Assembly: GCF_900163695.1 (NCBI RefSeq)
Contig: NZ_FUIC01000007.1
Span: 124,001 to 188,000 of the forward strand
Source: Gulosibacter sp. 10
Lineage (GTDB): Bacteria; Actinomycetota; Actinomycetes; Actinomycetales; Microbacteriaceae
DNA: 64,000 nucleotides
Reading direction: 5' to 3'
Part shown: positions 1-8,543 of the stretch, one piece after another
Layout of the letters: every line of letters begins with the position of its first letter
Numbering within the stretch: position 1 is the first letter of the stretch
Notes under the pieces: generated by a model
Databases searched by the model: none
What the model was told of the DNA's origin: nothing
The model's input: the letters and a program-made list of their open reading frames with translations, nothing else
Program-made: the position numbers and the translations under genes

Positions 1-172
1 CCGCCGCCTGCGCGAGGCGGGGGTACCGGTCATCCTCGACGGGCGGAGCCTCCGTCTCCCCGGGGTCGCGCGCTCGCGGGCCGAGTCCGTCCTCGCCGGT
101 CTGCCCGGCCCGATGCGCCTCGAGGAGCGGCGCTCGACGCTCGAGGAGTCGATGCTGCCCGGCGCGGACTGA
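1..172 (+). CDS. C-terminal end of an unidentified protein (cut by window edge)
   Basis: An open frame enters from the left edge (codons in phase with position 2) and stops at the TGA at 170-172, giving 56 visible residues. They are rich in Arg, Leu, Gly and Glu and end in LEESMLPGAD. Third positions are nearly all G or C, as in neighbouring real genes. No membrane segment or catalytic motif is visible, so the family cannot be named. About 150 nt separate it from the antiporter start, so they need not share a transcript. Confidence 0.6.
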   Translation, partial: RRLREAGVPVILDGRSLRLPGVARSRAESVLAGLPGPMRLEERRSTLEESMLPGAD

Positions 173-325
173 GCCGCATGCCGCGTGCGTTCGAGCGCGA
201 CCGTCCAACATCGCCGTCCGCCCCGCGTACGGGAGCAGGCCCCGTTCCTCCCGATGCCGCGTGGCATCCTTACGGTATGCATCGACGCGAGCGGGCGGCC
301 GCCCGACGAGCCAGTGAGGAGCATC

Positions 326-1996
326 ATGACGGAACTGCTTGTCGTGTTCGTGGCGGGATTGCTGCTGATCGCCGCCGCGACCCTCTTCGGGCCGAAGCTG
401 GGCGTCGCGGCGCCGCTCATCATGGTGGCGCTGGGCGTAGCGGCCAGCTTCCTGCCGATCTTCGATGAGTTCGTCTTCGATCCGGAATGGATTCTGCAGG
501 GACTGCTGCCGCCGCTCCTCTACTCCTCGGCGGTCTCGATGCCCGCCATGAACTTCCGGCGCGAGTTCGGCGCCATCAGCGGGCTCTCGGTGGCCCTGGT
601 CGTCGCGAGCTCGCTCGTGCTCGGCGTGTTCTTCATGCTGGTCCTCCCCGACCTCGGCTTCGCGTGGGGCGTCGCGCTGGGCGCGATCATCAGCCCGACG
701 GATGCGGTGGCCACCTCCATCGTGAAGCAGACCTCGGTCTCCAAGCGGGTCGTCGCGATCCTCGACGGCGAGAGCCTGCTCAACGACGCCACGGCGCTCG
801 TGCTGCTGCGCACCGCCATCGTGGCGACGGCGGCCTCCTTCTCGTTCTGGGGTGCGGTCGGCACCTTCGCGTACTCCGTGGTCGTCGCCGTGGCCATCGG
901 CGCGGTCGTCGGCGTGCTGAACCTCGCCGTCCGCAAGCGCGTCACGGACTCGACCGTCAACACCGTGATCTCGTTCACCGTCCCCTTCCTCGCCTCGATC
1001 CCGGCGGAGCTGCTCGGCGCCTCCGGGCTCGTCGCGGCCGTGGTGGCGGGACTCATCACCGGCATCCGCGCCCCGAAGGTGCTCTCGCCCCGGAACCGGC
1101 TCTCGGACTCGCAGAACTGGCGCACCGTCGAACTCGTGCTCGAGGGCATCGTCTTCCTCACGATGGGCCTGCAGATCCACGAGATCGTGCTCAGCGTGGA
1201 GCGGGATCACGCCGGCGTCGCCCCGGCGCTGCTGATCGCGCTCGGGGCGCTGCTCATCACCGTGCTCGTCCGTGCGGGCTACGTCGCGCCCCTGCTCGGG
1301 GTGCTGGCGGCACGACGGCGCCGCTACGAGCGGATGCACGGCCGGATCAGCGGATTGCGCGAGAAGATCAGCACGGACACGGGCAGGCAGGCCGCCGTCG
1401 AGCGCTTCAACCGCGCGGGGCGCCCCGCCTCGCCGCGGGACCTCGAGCGGCTCTCAACGCGCGTCACGCGGGGGCTCGCGGACATCGAGTACTTCCTCCG
1501 AGCCCCGCTGGGCTGGCGCGAGGGCACGGCGGTCGTGTGGGCCGGGATGCGCGGCGCGGTCACGGTGGCCGCGGCGCAGACGCTCCCCGACGACACGCCG
1601 ATGCGCTCCGTGCTCGTGCTCATCGCCTTCGCCGTGGCCGCGTTCTCGCTGCTCCTCCAGGGCGGCACGATCGGGGCGCTGCTGCGGGCCATCTCGCCGG
1701 ACGTCGATCCCGATGCGGTGGACGAGCAGATGCAGGCGGAGCACCGCCGCATCCTCGAGCTGATACGCGATACCGCGAAGGACGTGATCGAGCCCGAGGT
1801 CTCGGAGGACGCGCCCCGGCGCGAGCGCTTCGAGGCGGCCAAGCGCCACAAGATCGCCGTGCTCGAGGCGCAGCGCTCGGCGCTCCTCGACGCCCGCGAC
1901 AACGGCCTCTTCGACGCGGATGTGCTCGAGGACGCGCTGGACGACCTCGACGCCGCCCAGATCGCGATCGAGCTGCGGGGCAAGGACCGCTACTGA
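326..1996 (+). CDS. CPA1-family Na+/H+ antiporter (NhaP type)
   Basis: A 556-residue inner-membrane cation/proton antiporter that would exchange Na+ (or K+) for H+ in pH and salt homeostasis. About twelve hydrophobic segments fill residues 1-320 and 385-440. The CPA1 ion-site motifs are visible: SPTDAVA at about 123-129 and DGESLLND at about 147-154. A charged cytoplasmic loop (about 325-385) precedes a GMRGAV segment, and the last 90 residues form an acidic, Arg-rich cytoplasmic tail. The ATG at 326 is chosen because GTGAGGA lies just upstream; the frame is open back to 185, but that extension is Arg/Pro-rich and not membrane-like. No operon partner is evident. Ion preference cannot be read from the sequence. 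Confidence 0.9.
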   Translation: MTELLVVFVAGLLLIAAATLFGPKLGVAAPLIMVALGVAASFLPIFDEFVFDPEWILQGLLPPLLYSSAVSMPAMNFRREFGAISGLSVALVVASSLVLGVFFMLVLPDLGFAWGVALGAIISPTDAVATSIVKQTSVSKRVVAILDGESLLNDATALVLLRTAIVATAASFSFWGAVGTFAYSVVVAVAIGAVVGVLNLAVRKRVTDSTVNTVISFTVPFLASIPAELLGASGLVAAVVAGLITGIRAPKVLSPRNRLSDSQNWRTVELVLEGIVFLTMGLQIHEIVLSVERDHAGVAPALLIALGALLITVLVRAGYVAPLLGVLAARRRRYERMHGRISGLREKISTDTGRQAAVERFNRAGRPASPRDLERLSTRVTRGLADIEYFLRAPLGWREGTAVVWAGMRGAVTVAAAQTLPDDTPMRSVLVLIAFAVAAFSLLLQGGTIGALLRAISPDVDPDAVDEQMQAEHRRILELIRDTAKDVIEPEVSEDAPRRERFEAAKRHKIAVLEAQRSALLDARDNGLFDADVLEDALDDLDAAQIAIELRGKDRY

Positions 1997-2054
1997 GGCA
2001 TAGGCTCCGTCCCGTCCCCTTCCCCGCGGACGGCCGCGCTGATAACCTGACCCC

Positions 2055-2510
2055 GTGCAAAAACCTGAGGATGTACTCGATGGATTCGCCGCGGCCTGGA
2101 ACGACCGCGATGCGCCGGCGCTCGCGGGCCTCTTCGTGGAGGAGCCCGAGTTCGTCAACGTGGTCGGCAAGTGGTGGCACACCCGGGAGCGGATCCGCGA
2201 GGCGCATCAGTACGGCTTCGACGTGATCTTCCCGGAGTCGACGATCACGTTCACCGAACGACGCGTCCGGTCCCTCGGCGCCGAGGCGGCCCTCGTGCAC
2301 GGGCAGTGGCGCATGGTCGGCCAGAGCGCGCTCGGCACGGGCGAGCAGCACGCCGAGGAGCGCCACGGCATCTTCAGCTTCGCTATGCAGCGCTTCGAGG
2401 ACGGGTGGCGGGCGGTGGCCGCCCAGAACACGGACATCATCGAGGGGGCGACTTCCATCCAGGTCGTGGACGGCCGGTCCCGGCCGGCGAACTACCGCGG
2501 CGAGGACTAG
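2055..2510 (+). CDS. SnoaL/NTF2-like protein (SgcJ/EcaC-type, DUF4440-like)
   Basis: A 151-residue soluble protein with the NTF2-like cone-fold pattern: an N-terminal helix (FAAAWNDRDAPALAGLF), a strand with the EFVNVVGKWW segment, and the late strand pair ERHGIFSFAMQRFEDGWRAVAAQNTDI. Such proteins are small enzymes or ligand-binding proteins, and the substrate cannot be predicted. It starts with GTG at 2055. A GATAAC hexamer lies about 10 nt upstream and there is no clear Shine-Dalgarno, so a leaderless message is possible. It converges on the methyltransferase gene, with a strong shared hairpin in between. Confidence 0.75.
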   Translation: MQKPEDVLDGFAAAWNDRDAPALAGLFVEEPEFVNVVGKWWHTRERIREAHQYGFDVIFPESTITFTERRVRSLGAEAALVHGQWRMVGQSALGTGEQHAEERHGIFSFAMQRFEDGWRAVAAQNTDIIEGATSIQVVDGRSRPANYRGED

Positions 2511-2672
2511 ACCCGCCCGAACGGGCGGCCCCGCCGCTCACCCGGCCCGGCCCCGCTCACCCGGCCCGACCGTACGGACGCGGACGACGCCAGTCCGCGG
2601 AGGGCTCGAATCCCGCGGCGGACGCACGAGTTCCGCTGACGCGCAGGCGCGCACTCCCCTGGCGAGCGCATC

Positions 2673-2717
2673 GCTCTCGGCTCGTGCCGATCCACAGGAT
2701 CGGCACGAGCCGAGAGC
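2673..2717. terminator. Perfect 20-bp hairpin between convergent genes, likely bidirectional terminator
   Basis: Arms at 2673-2692 and 2698-2717 are perfectly complementary over 20 bp around a five-base loop (CACAG). The hairpin sits between the stop at 2510 (+ strand) and the stop at 2734 (- strand), so it can end both transcripts. There is no U-tract on either side, as is common in high-GC actinobacteria. Confidence 0.8.
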
Positions 2718-2733
2718 ATCCGGCGCCCGGAGC

Positions 2734-3903
2734 CTAGCCCCAGAACTGCCGGGCGATGCGACGGCCCTGATCGATCTTCGCCCACTGCTGGTCCGCCGCG
2801 AGCGCGTTGCCGCCGTCGCAGGACGCGAATCCGCACTGGTGCGAGACGAACAGGCGCTCCTTGGGAAGGACGGCCGAGGCCTGCTCCAGCAGCCGCAGCG
2901 CGCGCTCCTCGTCGTCGAGCTCCGTCGTCTTGCTCGACAGCACGCCGAGCACGACCTCGACGTCGTCGCGGCCGTCGAACGCGTGGAGCGCCTCGATCGA
3001 CCCGGCGCGATCGTCGTCCCATTCGAGGAAGAAGCGGTCGTAGCGCTGACGGCCGAGGAAGAGGTCGGCGATCGCGGCGTACGATCCGCCGCCCATGTTG
3101 CGCGACTCGTAGTTGCCGCGGCAGTTGTGCGTCCACACCTTGAGGCCGAGGCCGTGGGCGTAGTCGATCAGCTCGTTGTTGATCGCGACGAACTCCTCGG
3201 CGACCTCGATCGCGACGTCGGCGCCCGGGCCGTCACCGGTGAACGGCGAGTGCTCGTTGTCGTCGGCGAACAGCTCCCACAGGCAGTCGTCGAGCTGGAG
3301 GATCTTCCCGCCCGCGGCCGCGTACTCGGCCGCGAACTCCTTGTAGGCGCCGAGCAGCCCGGCGCGGAGATCGGCTCGCGTGGCGTACACGCCTTCGGCG
3401 CTGCCGGCGTGCGGCTGGCCCGACATCGCGCCCGAGAGCTCGCCGTAGATGTGCGCCGGCGAGGGGATGCACTGCTTCACGGCGCGCCCCTCGGCGAGGT
3501 CGACGACCCGCCGGTAGCACTCGATGAAGTGGTGGTTCCGGCCCGAGAGCGGCGCGGTGACGCGGATGCCGATGTCGCGGCGCGTCTCGAACCGGCTCTC
3601 GCCGTCCAGGTCGCGGAAGAAGTAGCCGTGCGGCGCGATGAAGCGCTCGGCGCCGTGCAAGCCCCAGACGAAGTCGAGGTGCCACATCGACTTCGTGTAC
3701 TCGCCGTCGGTGAGCACGTCGATGCCGTGCTCGATCTGCTTGGCGACGACCTCGCGGGTGGCGGCGACCTCGACCTCCTCGTAGCCCTCGAAATCGTCGT
3801 AGAACGGATAGGCGATGTCGTCGCGGTGCTCGATCTTCGTCTTGAAGTCGAGCAGTTCCTGGGGGCGCAGGAGGCTGCCGACGAGTTGGAAGCGTTCGGT
3901 CAT
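2734..3903 (-). CDS. MetE-like cobalamin-independent methyltransferase (YxjG/YxjH type)
   Basis: A 389-residue protein resembling the C-terminal (methionine synthase II) half of MetE, in the short stand-alone YxjG/YxjH form. It would transfer a methyl group to a thiol such as homocysteine. The start reads QLVGSLLRPQELL, the family's opening strand. DVLTDGEYTKS and the late HQCGFAS segment, with a candidate zinc-ligand Cys, are typical. The N-terminal folate half of full MetE (about 750 residues) is absent, so the methyl donor may differ from methyl-THF. A GGAGG-like ribosome site precedes ATG 3903. The same-strand LysR gene lies 129 nt upstream, and the gap carries a T-N11-A box. Confidence 0.85.
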   Translation of the reverse strand: MTERFQLVGSLLRPQELLDFKTKIEHRDDIAYPFYDDFEGYEEVEVAATREVVAKQIEHGIDVLTDGEYTKSMWHLDFVWGLHGAERFIAPHGYFFRDLDGESRFETRRDIGIRVTAPLSGRNHHFIECYRRVVDLAEGRAVKQCIPSPAHIYGELSGAMSGQPHAGSAEGVYATRADLRAGLLGAYKEFAAEYAAAGGKILQLDDCLWELFADDNEHSPFTGDGPGADVAIEVAEEFVAINNELIDYAHGLGLKVWTHNCRGNYESRNMGGGSYAAIADLFLGRQRYDRFFLEWDDDRAGSIEALHAFDGRDDVEVVLGVLSSKTTELDDEERALRLLEQASAVLPKERLFVSHQCGFASCDGGNALAADQQWAKIDQGRRIARQFWG

Positions 3904-3987
3904 GGAGGAGGCCTTTCTCGAATGGTGTGATTCGAGGGTCGCAAAGATCCGGCGGTATCGGGTAAGAGCGATGATCGATAGTGGACC

Positions 3988-4002
3988 ATAGGCCAGCCCT
4001 AT
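3988..4002. promoter_or_regulatory. T-N11-A LysR-type operator upstream of the MetE-like gene
   Basis: ATAGG-N5-CCTAT is a perfect 15-bp inverted repeat containing T-N11-A, the LysR recognition pattern. It lies 85-99 nt upstream of the methyltransferase start, the usual distance for activation. It is just past the end of the LysR gene itself. Confidence 0.65.
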
Positions 4003-4032
4003 AGGCGAGTCGGTGTCGAGCTTTCGCGGCGG

Positions 4033-5028
4033 CTATGGCCGCCTCGGCCCCGTCTTCCCGGCCTCCTCGGCTCCGCCCTCGATCAGGTCGACGCCGTAGT
4101 CGGCCACCACCGAGCGCAGCGAATCCAGGTAGCCGACGGCCTGTTGCGTGAGCTGGATCGATGCGTGCGCGATCCAGCCGATCTCGATGCGCTCCTCGAC
4201 TCGCAGCGGGACGCTCACGATGTCCGGCCCGTTGAGGTCCTCACTGACGATGCCGGTCGAGATGGTGTAGCCGTCGAGCCCGATCATGAGGTTGAAGATC
4301 GTCGCGCGGTCACTGACCCGGATCGACTTCGGCGCGGATTCCGTGCTGAGGATCTCCTCGGACAGGTGGAAGGAGTTGTGCTCGCCCTGGTCGAAGGACA
4401 GCCGCGGGAACGGCCGGAGGTCGTCGAGGGTGACGGCGCTTCGCCCCGCGAGGGGGTTGCCCCGGCCGACGAACACGTGCGGCTTCGCCATGAACAGCGG
4501 ATGGAAGGCCAGGCCTGCGTCGCGCAGGAGCTTGTCGACGACCCGGCGGTTGAAGTCGTTGCGGTAGAGGATGCCGAGCTCGCTCCGCATGGTGCGCACG
4601 TCCTCGATGAGGTCGTGGGTGCGGGTCTCGCGCAGCGTGAACTCGTACTCGGAGGAGCCGGCGTCGCGCACCATGTCGACGAAGGCGTTGACCGCGAAGG
4701 CGTAGTGCTGGGCCGAGACCGCGAGCTGGCGCTTCGACGGCGCGCCCGAGCCGAACCGCCGCTCCAGCAGCTCGGCCTGCTCGACCACCTGGCGCGCGTA
4801 GCCGAGGAACTCGATGCCGTCGGAGGTGAGCGAGATGCCGCGCGCCGAGCGGATGAAGAGCTCCTTGCCGAGGCGGGCCTCGAGGTCCTTCATCGACGCG
4901 GACAGGCTCGGCTGCGACCGGTACAGCACGGCGGCCGCGCCCATGATCGACCCCTGGTTCACCACCTCGACGAAGTACTTGAGCTGTTGGAGCGTGACGA
5001 GTTGTTCCACCGGCATGACTGCAAGCAT
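4033..5028 (-). CDS. LysR-family transcriptional regulator
   Basis: A 331-residue regulator. An N-terminal winged helix-turn-helix (about residues 8-70, LQQLKYFVEVVNQGSIMGAA and the following recognition helix) is followed by a periplasmic-binding-like effector domain. The ATG at 5028 is the longest plausible start; the ATG at 5016 (MPVEQL) is equally possible. It is transcribed in the same direction as, and directly upstream of, the MetE-like methyltransferase. The box at 3988-4002 makes that gene its probable target (inference). The tRNA-Arg gene lies just upstream on the same strand. Confidence 0.9.
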   Translation of the reverse strand: MLAVMPVEQLVTLQQLKYFVEVVNQGSIMGAAAVLYRSQPSLSASMKDLEARLGKELFIRSARGISLTSDGIEFLGYARQVVEQAELLERRFGSGAPSKRQLAVSAQHYAFAVNAFVDMVRDAGSSEYEFTLRETRTHDLIEDVRTMRSELGILYRNDFNRRVVDKLLRDAGLAFHPLFMAKPHVFVGRGNPLAGRSAVTLDDLRPFPRLSFDQGEHNSFHLSEEILSTESAPKSIRVSDRATIFNLMIGLDGYTISTGIVSEDLNGPDIVSVPLRVEERIEIGWIAHASIQLTQQAVGYLDSLRSVVADYGVDLIEGGAEEAGKTGPRRP

Positions 5029-5113
5029 GGCACGCGCACGAGGTGCGACGCCGACAGGGCCCGGACCTCGCGCCCTTCGACTCGGGAACGGGAGGCCGGG
5101 CTCGCGCGCTCGG

Positions 5114-5186
<73 letters not shown>

Positions 5187-5366
5187 ATCGCGGCAAGTCT
5201 AGCGGCCGCGGGGGCCGTTGCGAGCGCATCCGTCGCCCCGGCATCCGGCAGCCCAGAAGGCCGCGCCGCACCCGGCATCGTCGAGCTCGACGGTCTCCCG
5301 ACCTCTCCATCGGGAGTGCCCATGGAGCGCCGGCCCGCCCTTCCCCAAGAGTTCTGCAGCAGACCC

Positions 5367-5410
5367 TTGACTCTTCATTGCCTGCATGGTTAATTAGTTG
5401 AGTAATGAAC
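5367..5410 (+). promoter_or_regulatory. Promoter and YtrA-type operator of the GntR/ABC operon
   Basis: A -35 hexamer TTGACT (5367-5372) is followed after 17-18 nt by an AT-rich -10 region (TTAATTA). Overlapping it is an imperfect inverted repeat, GTTAATTA (5389-5396) and TAATGAAC (5403-5410), with 7 of 8 positions matching and a six-base spacer. This resembles the half-site arrangement bound by YtrA-like GntR repressors, so autoregulation is likely. Confidence 0.6.
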
Positions 5411-5436
5411 CACACCACATCGGAAAGGCGGGAGCG

Positions 5437-5802
5437 ATGGATGAAGGCAAGCCCCTGTTCGTCCAGATCGCCGAGGGCATCGAGGACCGGGTCGTCGACG
5501 GCTCCCTCGCCGAGGAGAGCCGCGCGCCGTCCACGAACGAACTCGCGAGCTTCTACCGCATCAACCCCGCCACCGCCGCGAAAGGAGTCAACATGCTCGT
5601 CGACAAGGGCGTGCTCTACAAGCGACGCGGAATCGGCATGTTCGTCTCCGAAGGCGCCCGCGACCGCGTGCTCGCGGAACGGCGCCAGGCCTTCGCCGAC
5701 CGATTCATCGCCCCGCTCATCGCCGAGGCCCGCACCCTGGGCCTCTCCCCCGAGGACGTGACGCGGCTCATCCGCGACTACGCGCCTCCCCACGACAGCT
5801 GA
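5437..5802 (+). CDS. GntR-family regulator, YtrA subfamily
   Basis: A 121-residue regulator with only the GntR winged helix-turn-helix (about residues 5-75: LFVQIAEGIEDRVVDG, then APSTNELASFYRINPATAAKG) and a short helical dimerisation tail. It lacks the large ligand domain of FadR or HutC types; this short form is the YtrA subfamily, which usually represses an adjacent ABC exporter. ATG 5437 is chosen for the AAAGGCGGGAG ribosome site; the frame is open back to 5398, but that start would lie inside the operator. It is the first gene of a three-gene operon. Confidence 0.88.
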   Translation: MDEGKPLFVQIAEGIEDRVVDGSLAEESRAPSTNELASFYRINPATAAKGVNMLVDKGVLYKRRGIGMFVSEGARDRVLAERRQAFADRFIAPLIAEARTLGLSPEDVTRLIRDYAPPHDS

Positions 5803-5835
5803 CCCGGCTCAGGCCGACAACCGGAAGGGACCGAC

Positions 5836-6753
5836 ATGGACCCCGTCATCCAAGTCCGCAATCTCACCAAGCGATACAAGACCAAGCTCGCGCTCGACGA
5901 TGTCGGTTTCGATATCGAGCGCAACACCATCTACGGCTTCCTCGGCCGCAACGGCGCGGGGAAGACCACGGCGATGTCGATCCTCACCGCGCAGAACTTC
6001 GCGACGAGCGGGTCCGTGCGGGTCTTCGGCGAGGATCCCTATGAGAATCCTCGCGTCCTGAGCCGCATCTGCTTCGTCCGCGAGAGCCAGAAGTACCCCG
6101 ATGAGGCGACGGCGACGCACGCGTTCCGCACGGCGCGGCTCTTCTTCCGCAATTGGGATCAGGAGTTCGCCGAGCAGCTCATCGAGGATTTCCAGCTGCC
6201 GATGAAGCAGTCGATCAAGAAGCTGTCGCGCGGCCAGCTCTCGGCCGTGGGCGTGATCATCGGACTCGCCTCGCGGGCGGAGATCACGTTCTTCGACGAG
6301 CCGTACCTCGGCCTCGACGCGGTGGCCCGGCAGACGTTCTACGACCGCCTGATCGCGGACTACGCCGAGCATCCCCGTACCGTGCTGCTCTCGAGCCACC
6401 TCATCGACGAGATCGCGAACCTCATCGAGCACGTCATCGTGATCGACCGCGGACGCATCCTCATGGACGAGCCCGCCGAGAGCGCCCGGGAGCAGGCCAC
6501 GAACTTGGTGGGCGATGCGCAGGCCGTCGAGCGGTTCGTCGCGGACCGCGAGGTGCTGCACCGCGAGGAGCTCGGCCGGGTGGCCTCCGTCACCTTCCTC
6601 GGCAAGCTCACCGCCGAGGAGCTCGCCGCAGTCCGCGACGCGGGGCTCGACCTCGCGCCCGTCTCACTCCAACAGCTCATCGTGCGCCGCACGCAGCACG
6701 CGTCCCCGGCGTCCGACGAGTCCGCAGACCAGCAGGAAGGAGCCCTGCGATGA
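5836..6753 (+). CDS. ABC transporter ATP-binding protein (YtrB-like)
   Basis: A 305-residue nucleotide-binding subunit of an ABC-2-type exporter. Walker A is GRNGAGKTT at about residues 37-45. The signature is degenerate (LSRGQLSAV, about 135-143) and Walker B is ITFFDEPYLGLD at about 153-164, followed by the H-loop SSHLIDE. The C-terminal 80 residues form an accessory domain. It is co-transcribed with the upstream YtrA-type repressor and overlaps the downstream permease by 4 nt (ATGA). In characterised Ytr systems the operon responds to cell-wall-active antibiotics; that role here is inferred from family and layout only. Confidence 0.9.
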   Translation: MDPVIQVRNLTKRYKTKLALDDVGFDIERNTIYGFLGRNGAGKTTAMSILTAQNFATSGSVRVFGEDPYENPRVLSRICFVRESQKYPDEATATHAFRTARLFFRNWDQEFAEQLIEDFQLPMKQSIKKLSRGQLSAVGVIIGLASRAEITFFDEPYLGLDAVARQTFYDRLIADYAEHPRTVLLSSHLIDEIANLIEHVIVIDRGRILMDEPAESAREQATNLVGDAQAVERFVADREVLHREELGRVASVTFLGKLTAEELAAVRDAGLDLAPVSLQQLIVRRTQHASPASDESADQQEGALR

Positions 6754-7484
6754 CCACCGCAACCCCCGCCGAGGCGACCCGCGCCCGGCCCGCATCCGGC
6801 AACCGCGTCATGAACGTGCTGCGGCTGCAGCTCATCAACACGCAATCGCTCGTCTGGGTGCCGCTGCTCATCCTCGTCGCCGCCGTGGTGATCTCCGTGC
6901 TCATCTTCGCGATGATCCCCGGCGATGGCATCAAGGTGGCCGGCGCGGCGAATGCGCCGCTCTGGTACTTCATGGCCCTGGGCGTGCAGTCGCTGACGCT
7001 CGCCTTCCCCTTCGCGCAGGCGATGAGCGTGACCCGGCGCGAGTTCCTCCTCGGCACGCTCGTCTTCGGCGTCATCGCGGCCGCGCTGATGGCCACGCTC
7101 TTCATCCTGCTCGCCGGCGTCGAGTTGCTCACCGACGGTTACGGCATGAACGGACGCGTCGCGCATCTCGACTGGCTCTTCGAGCCCGGCTGGATCTCGG
7201 CGTGGCTGTCCTACTTCATGTTCACGCTGCTGCTGTTCGTGATCGGGTTCTGGGCGGCCACGATCTGGAAGCGGTTCGGGACCCTGGCGATCGTCAGCGT
7301 CGGGATCGTGCTCGGGCTCGCCCTGGCGCTCTCCCTCCTCCTCATCACGAGGACCGAGTCGTGGCCGGCGGTGATCGGCTGGTTCGTCGACACCGGGGCG
7401 TTCGTCCTCACCCTCCTCGGCCTGGCGCTCACCGGCGTCGCCGCCGTCGGAACCTATCTGACGCTCCGCAGGGCCACCGTGTGA
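6750..7484 (+). CDS. ABC-2 type permease of the Ytr-like exporter
   Basis: A 245-residue integral membrane protein with about six hydrophobic segments (for example WVPLLILVAAVVISVLIF and VFGVIAAALMATLFILLAGV). The ATG at 6750 overlaps the ATPase stop by 4 nt, indicating translational coupling. The frame is open far upstream, but that part is Arg-rich shadow sequence. It would form the membrane channel for the ATPase. A GC-rich hairpin at 7547-7590 closes the operon. The exported substrate is unknown. Confidence 0.85.
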   Translation: MTTATPAEATRARPASGNRVMNVLRLQLINTQSLVWVPLLILVAAVVISVLIFAMIPGDGIKVAGAANAPLWYFMALGVQSLTLAFPFAQAMSVTRREFLLGTLVFGVIAAALMATLFILLAGVELLTDGYGMNGRVAHLDWLFEPGWISAWLSYFMFTLLLFVIGFWAATIWKRFGTLAIVSVGIVLGLALALSLLLITRTESWPAVIGWFVDTGAFVLTLLGLALTGVAAVGTYLTLRRATV

Positions 7485-7546
7485 TCGCGGTCCCGCGAGG
7501 CCGGTCCGCCCAGGCCGGTCTCGCGCAGGCCGTCGGCATGAGTCCC

Positions 7547-7590
7547 GCGAGGGGCCGCCGCTCCGTCGAATCGGGGCGGCGGCCCCTCGC
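7547..7590 (+). terminator. Terminator of the Ytr-like operon
   Basis: A 15-bp perfect stem, with arms at 7547-7561 and 7576-7590 and a 14-nt loop that can pair further, lies 63 nt after the permease stop. It is followed by AGCTTTCC, a weak pyrimidine run. Confidence 0.75.
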
Positions 7591-7705
7591 AGCTTTCCTG
7601 GCCCGCCGGGGCCGTGCCGCCGGGTCGCCAGATTGCCAGGCGGCCAGGCCACCGGGCCACCGAGTCGCCGGTCGCCGGTCGCCGGTCCGCCGTGACGCCG
7701 TGACG

Positions 7706-7752
7706 CCAAGGCACCAAGGCACCAAGGCACCAAGGCACCAAGGCACCAAGGC
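7706..7752. repeat. Octanucleotide tandem repeat (CCAAGGCA), six copies
   Basis: Six consecutive copies of CCAAGGCA, the last ending CC, occupy 47 nt in an intergenic region. Flanking sequence from about 7610 to 7840 is a degenerate version of the same theme (GCCGGTC and CACCGGGA runs), so the whole block looks built by slippage or unequal exchange. Open frames through it (for example LVPWCLGA repeats on the minus strand) are artefacts of the repeat. Confidence 0.9.
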
Positions 7753-7968
7753 CATCCTGCCGCCAGGACACCGGGCCGGCGTAACACCGGGACACCGGGA
7801 CGTAGGGAAGCCGGGTCACTGGCAAGCCGGGTCGCCGTTCCTCGCAGATGACTCCCCACATCGGCCCAGTGCGCTTCCCGCACAGTCGCCTGCCCCACCC
7901 CACAAGCAGGCGACCCGATAGCCCTCCTCCCAGCCCTGCCTGCTTCCTGGCTTCATGGCCAAGCTCGC

Positions 7969-8006
<38 letters not shown>

Positions 8007-8185
8007 ACGGTGGCGCAGACGACGGTGCCGCGTTCCCGGCCCTGCAAGGGTTCCCGTCCTGTCCCTTTGAAACCCCACCGCCGCAGTGACACCGCACCGA
8101 TACCGTCAGCGCTGCGCGCATGGACTGCAGTCGTTGGCCGCACTGCCGTCTCTGCGGTTATGAGCTGCGCCAATAGAGGCTAGCC

Positions 8186-8323
8186 ATGAGACGCGCTGTC
8201 GGTCGATACATCGTCTTCTTCGTCATCGCTATTGCTGCAGGCGCCGCCCTGATTACGGCTCACCCCCACTTCGATCGGTTCCGAACCAACGATCCGGACC
8301 TGAATTGTGTCGGCCGGCGTTAG
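8186..8323 (+). CDS. Possible small membrane protein, 45 residues
   Basis: ATG at 8186 opens a 45-codon frame ending in TAG at 8321. The ATAGAGG at 8173-8179 is a reasonable ribosome site. The product has a basic N-terminus (MRRAVGR), one predicted membrane helix (YIVFFVIAIAAGAALITA) and a short polar C-terminus with one Cys. The topology and ribosome site favour a real small protein. Its short length, and its position between repeats and a convergent gene, leave doubt. No family recognised. Confidence 0.4.
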   Translation: MRRAVGRYIVFFVIAIAAGAALITAHPHFDRFRTNDPDLNCVGRR

Positions 8324-8543
8324 GCGTCGTCTTCGCAGTCAGTACCCTCGCGGGCTGGAAGACCCGGCCGAACTGGTAACAAGGTCCGCCGCAGAACCGC
8401 ACGTGAGGCCCGACAGATCGGCCTTCGACAGAACAGTCTCCGACGCGAACGGCCCCAGACTCGGCGCTCGTCCACGTTCAGGAACCGCACGCTCGCACGT
8501 CCCGAATGGCGCGGGCGAGCAGGACGCATCACCGCAATCGGCG

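Noticed and set aside
2055-2510. Frame extension of the NTF2-like protein upstream
   Set aside because: The upstream region overlaps the antiporter 3' end in another frame and has no ribosome site; GTG 2055 begins the fold.
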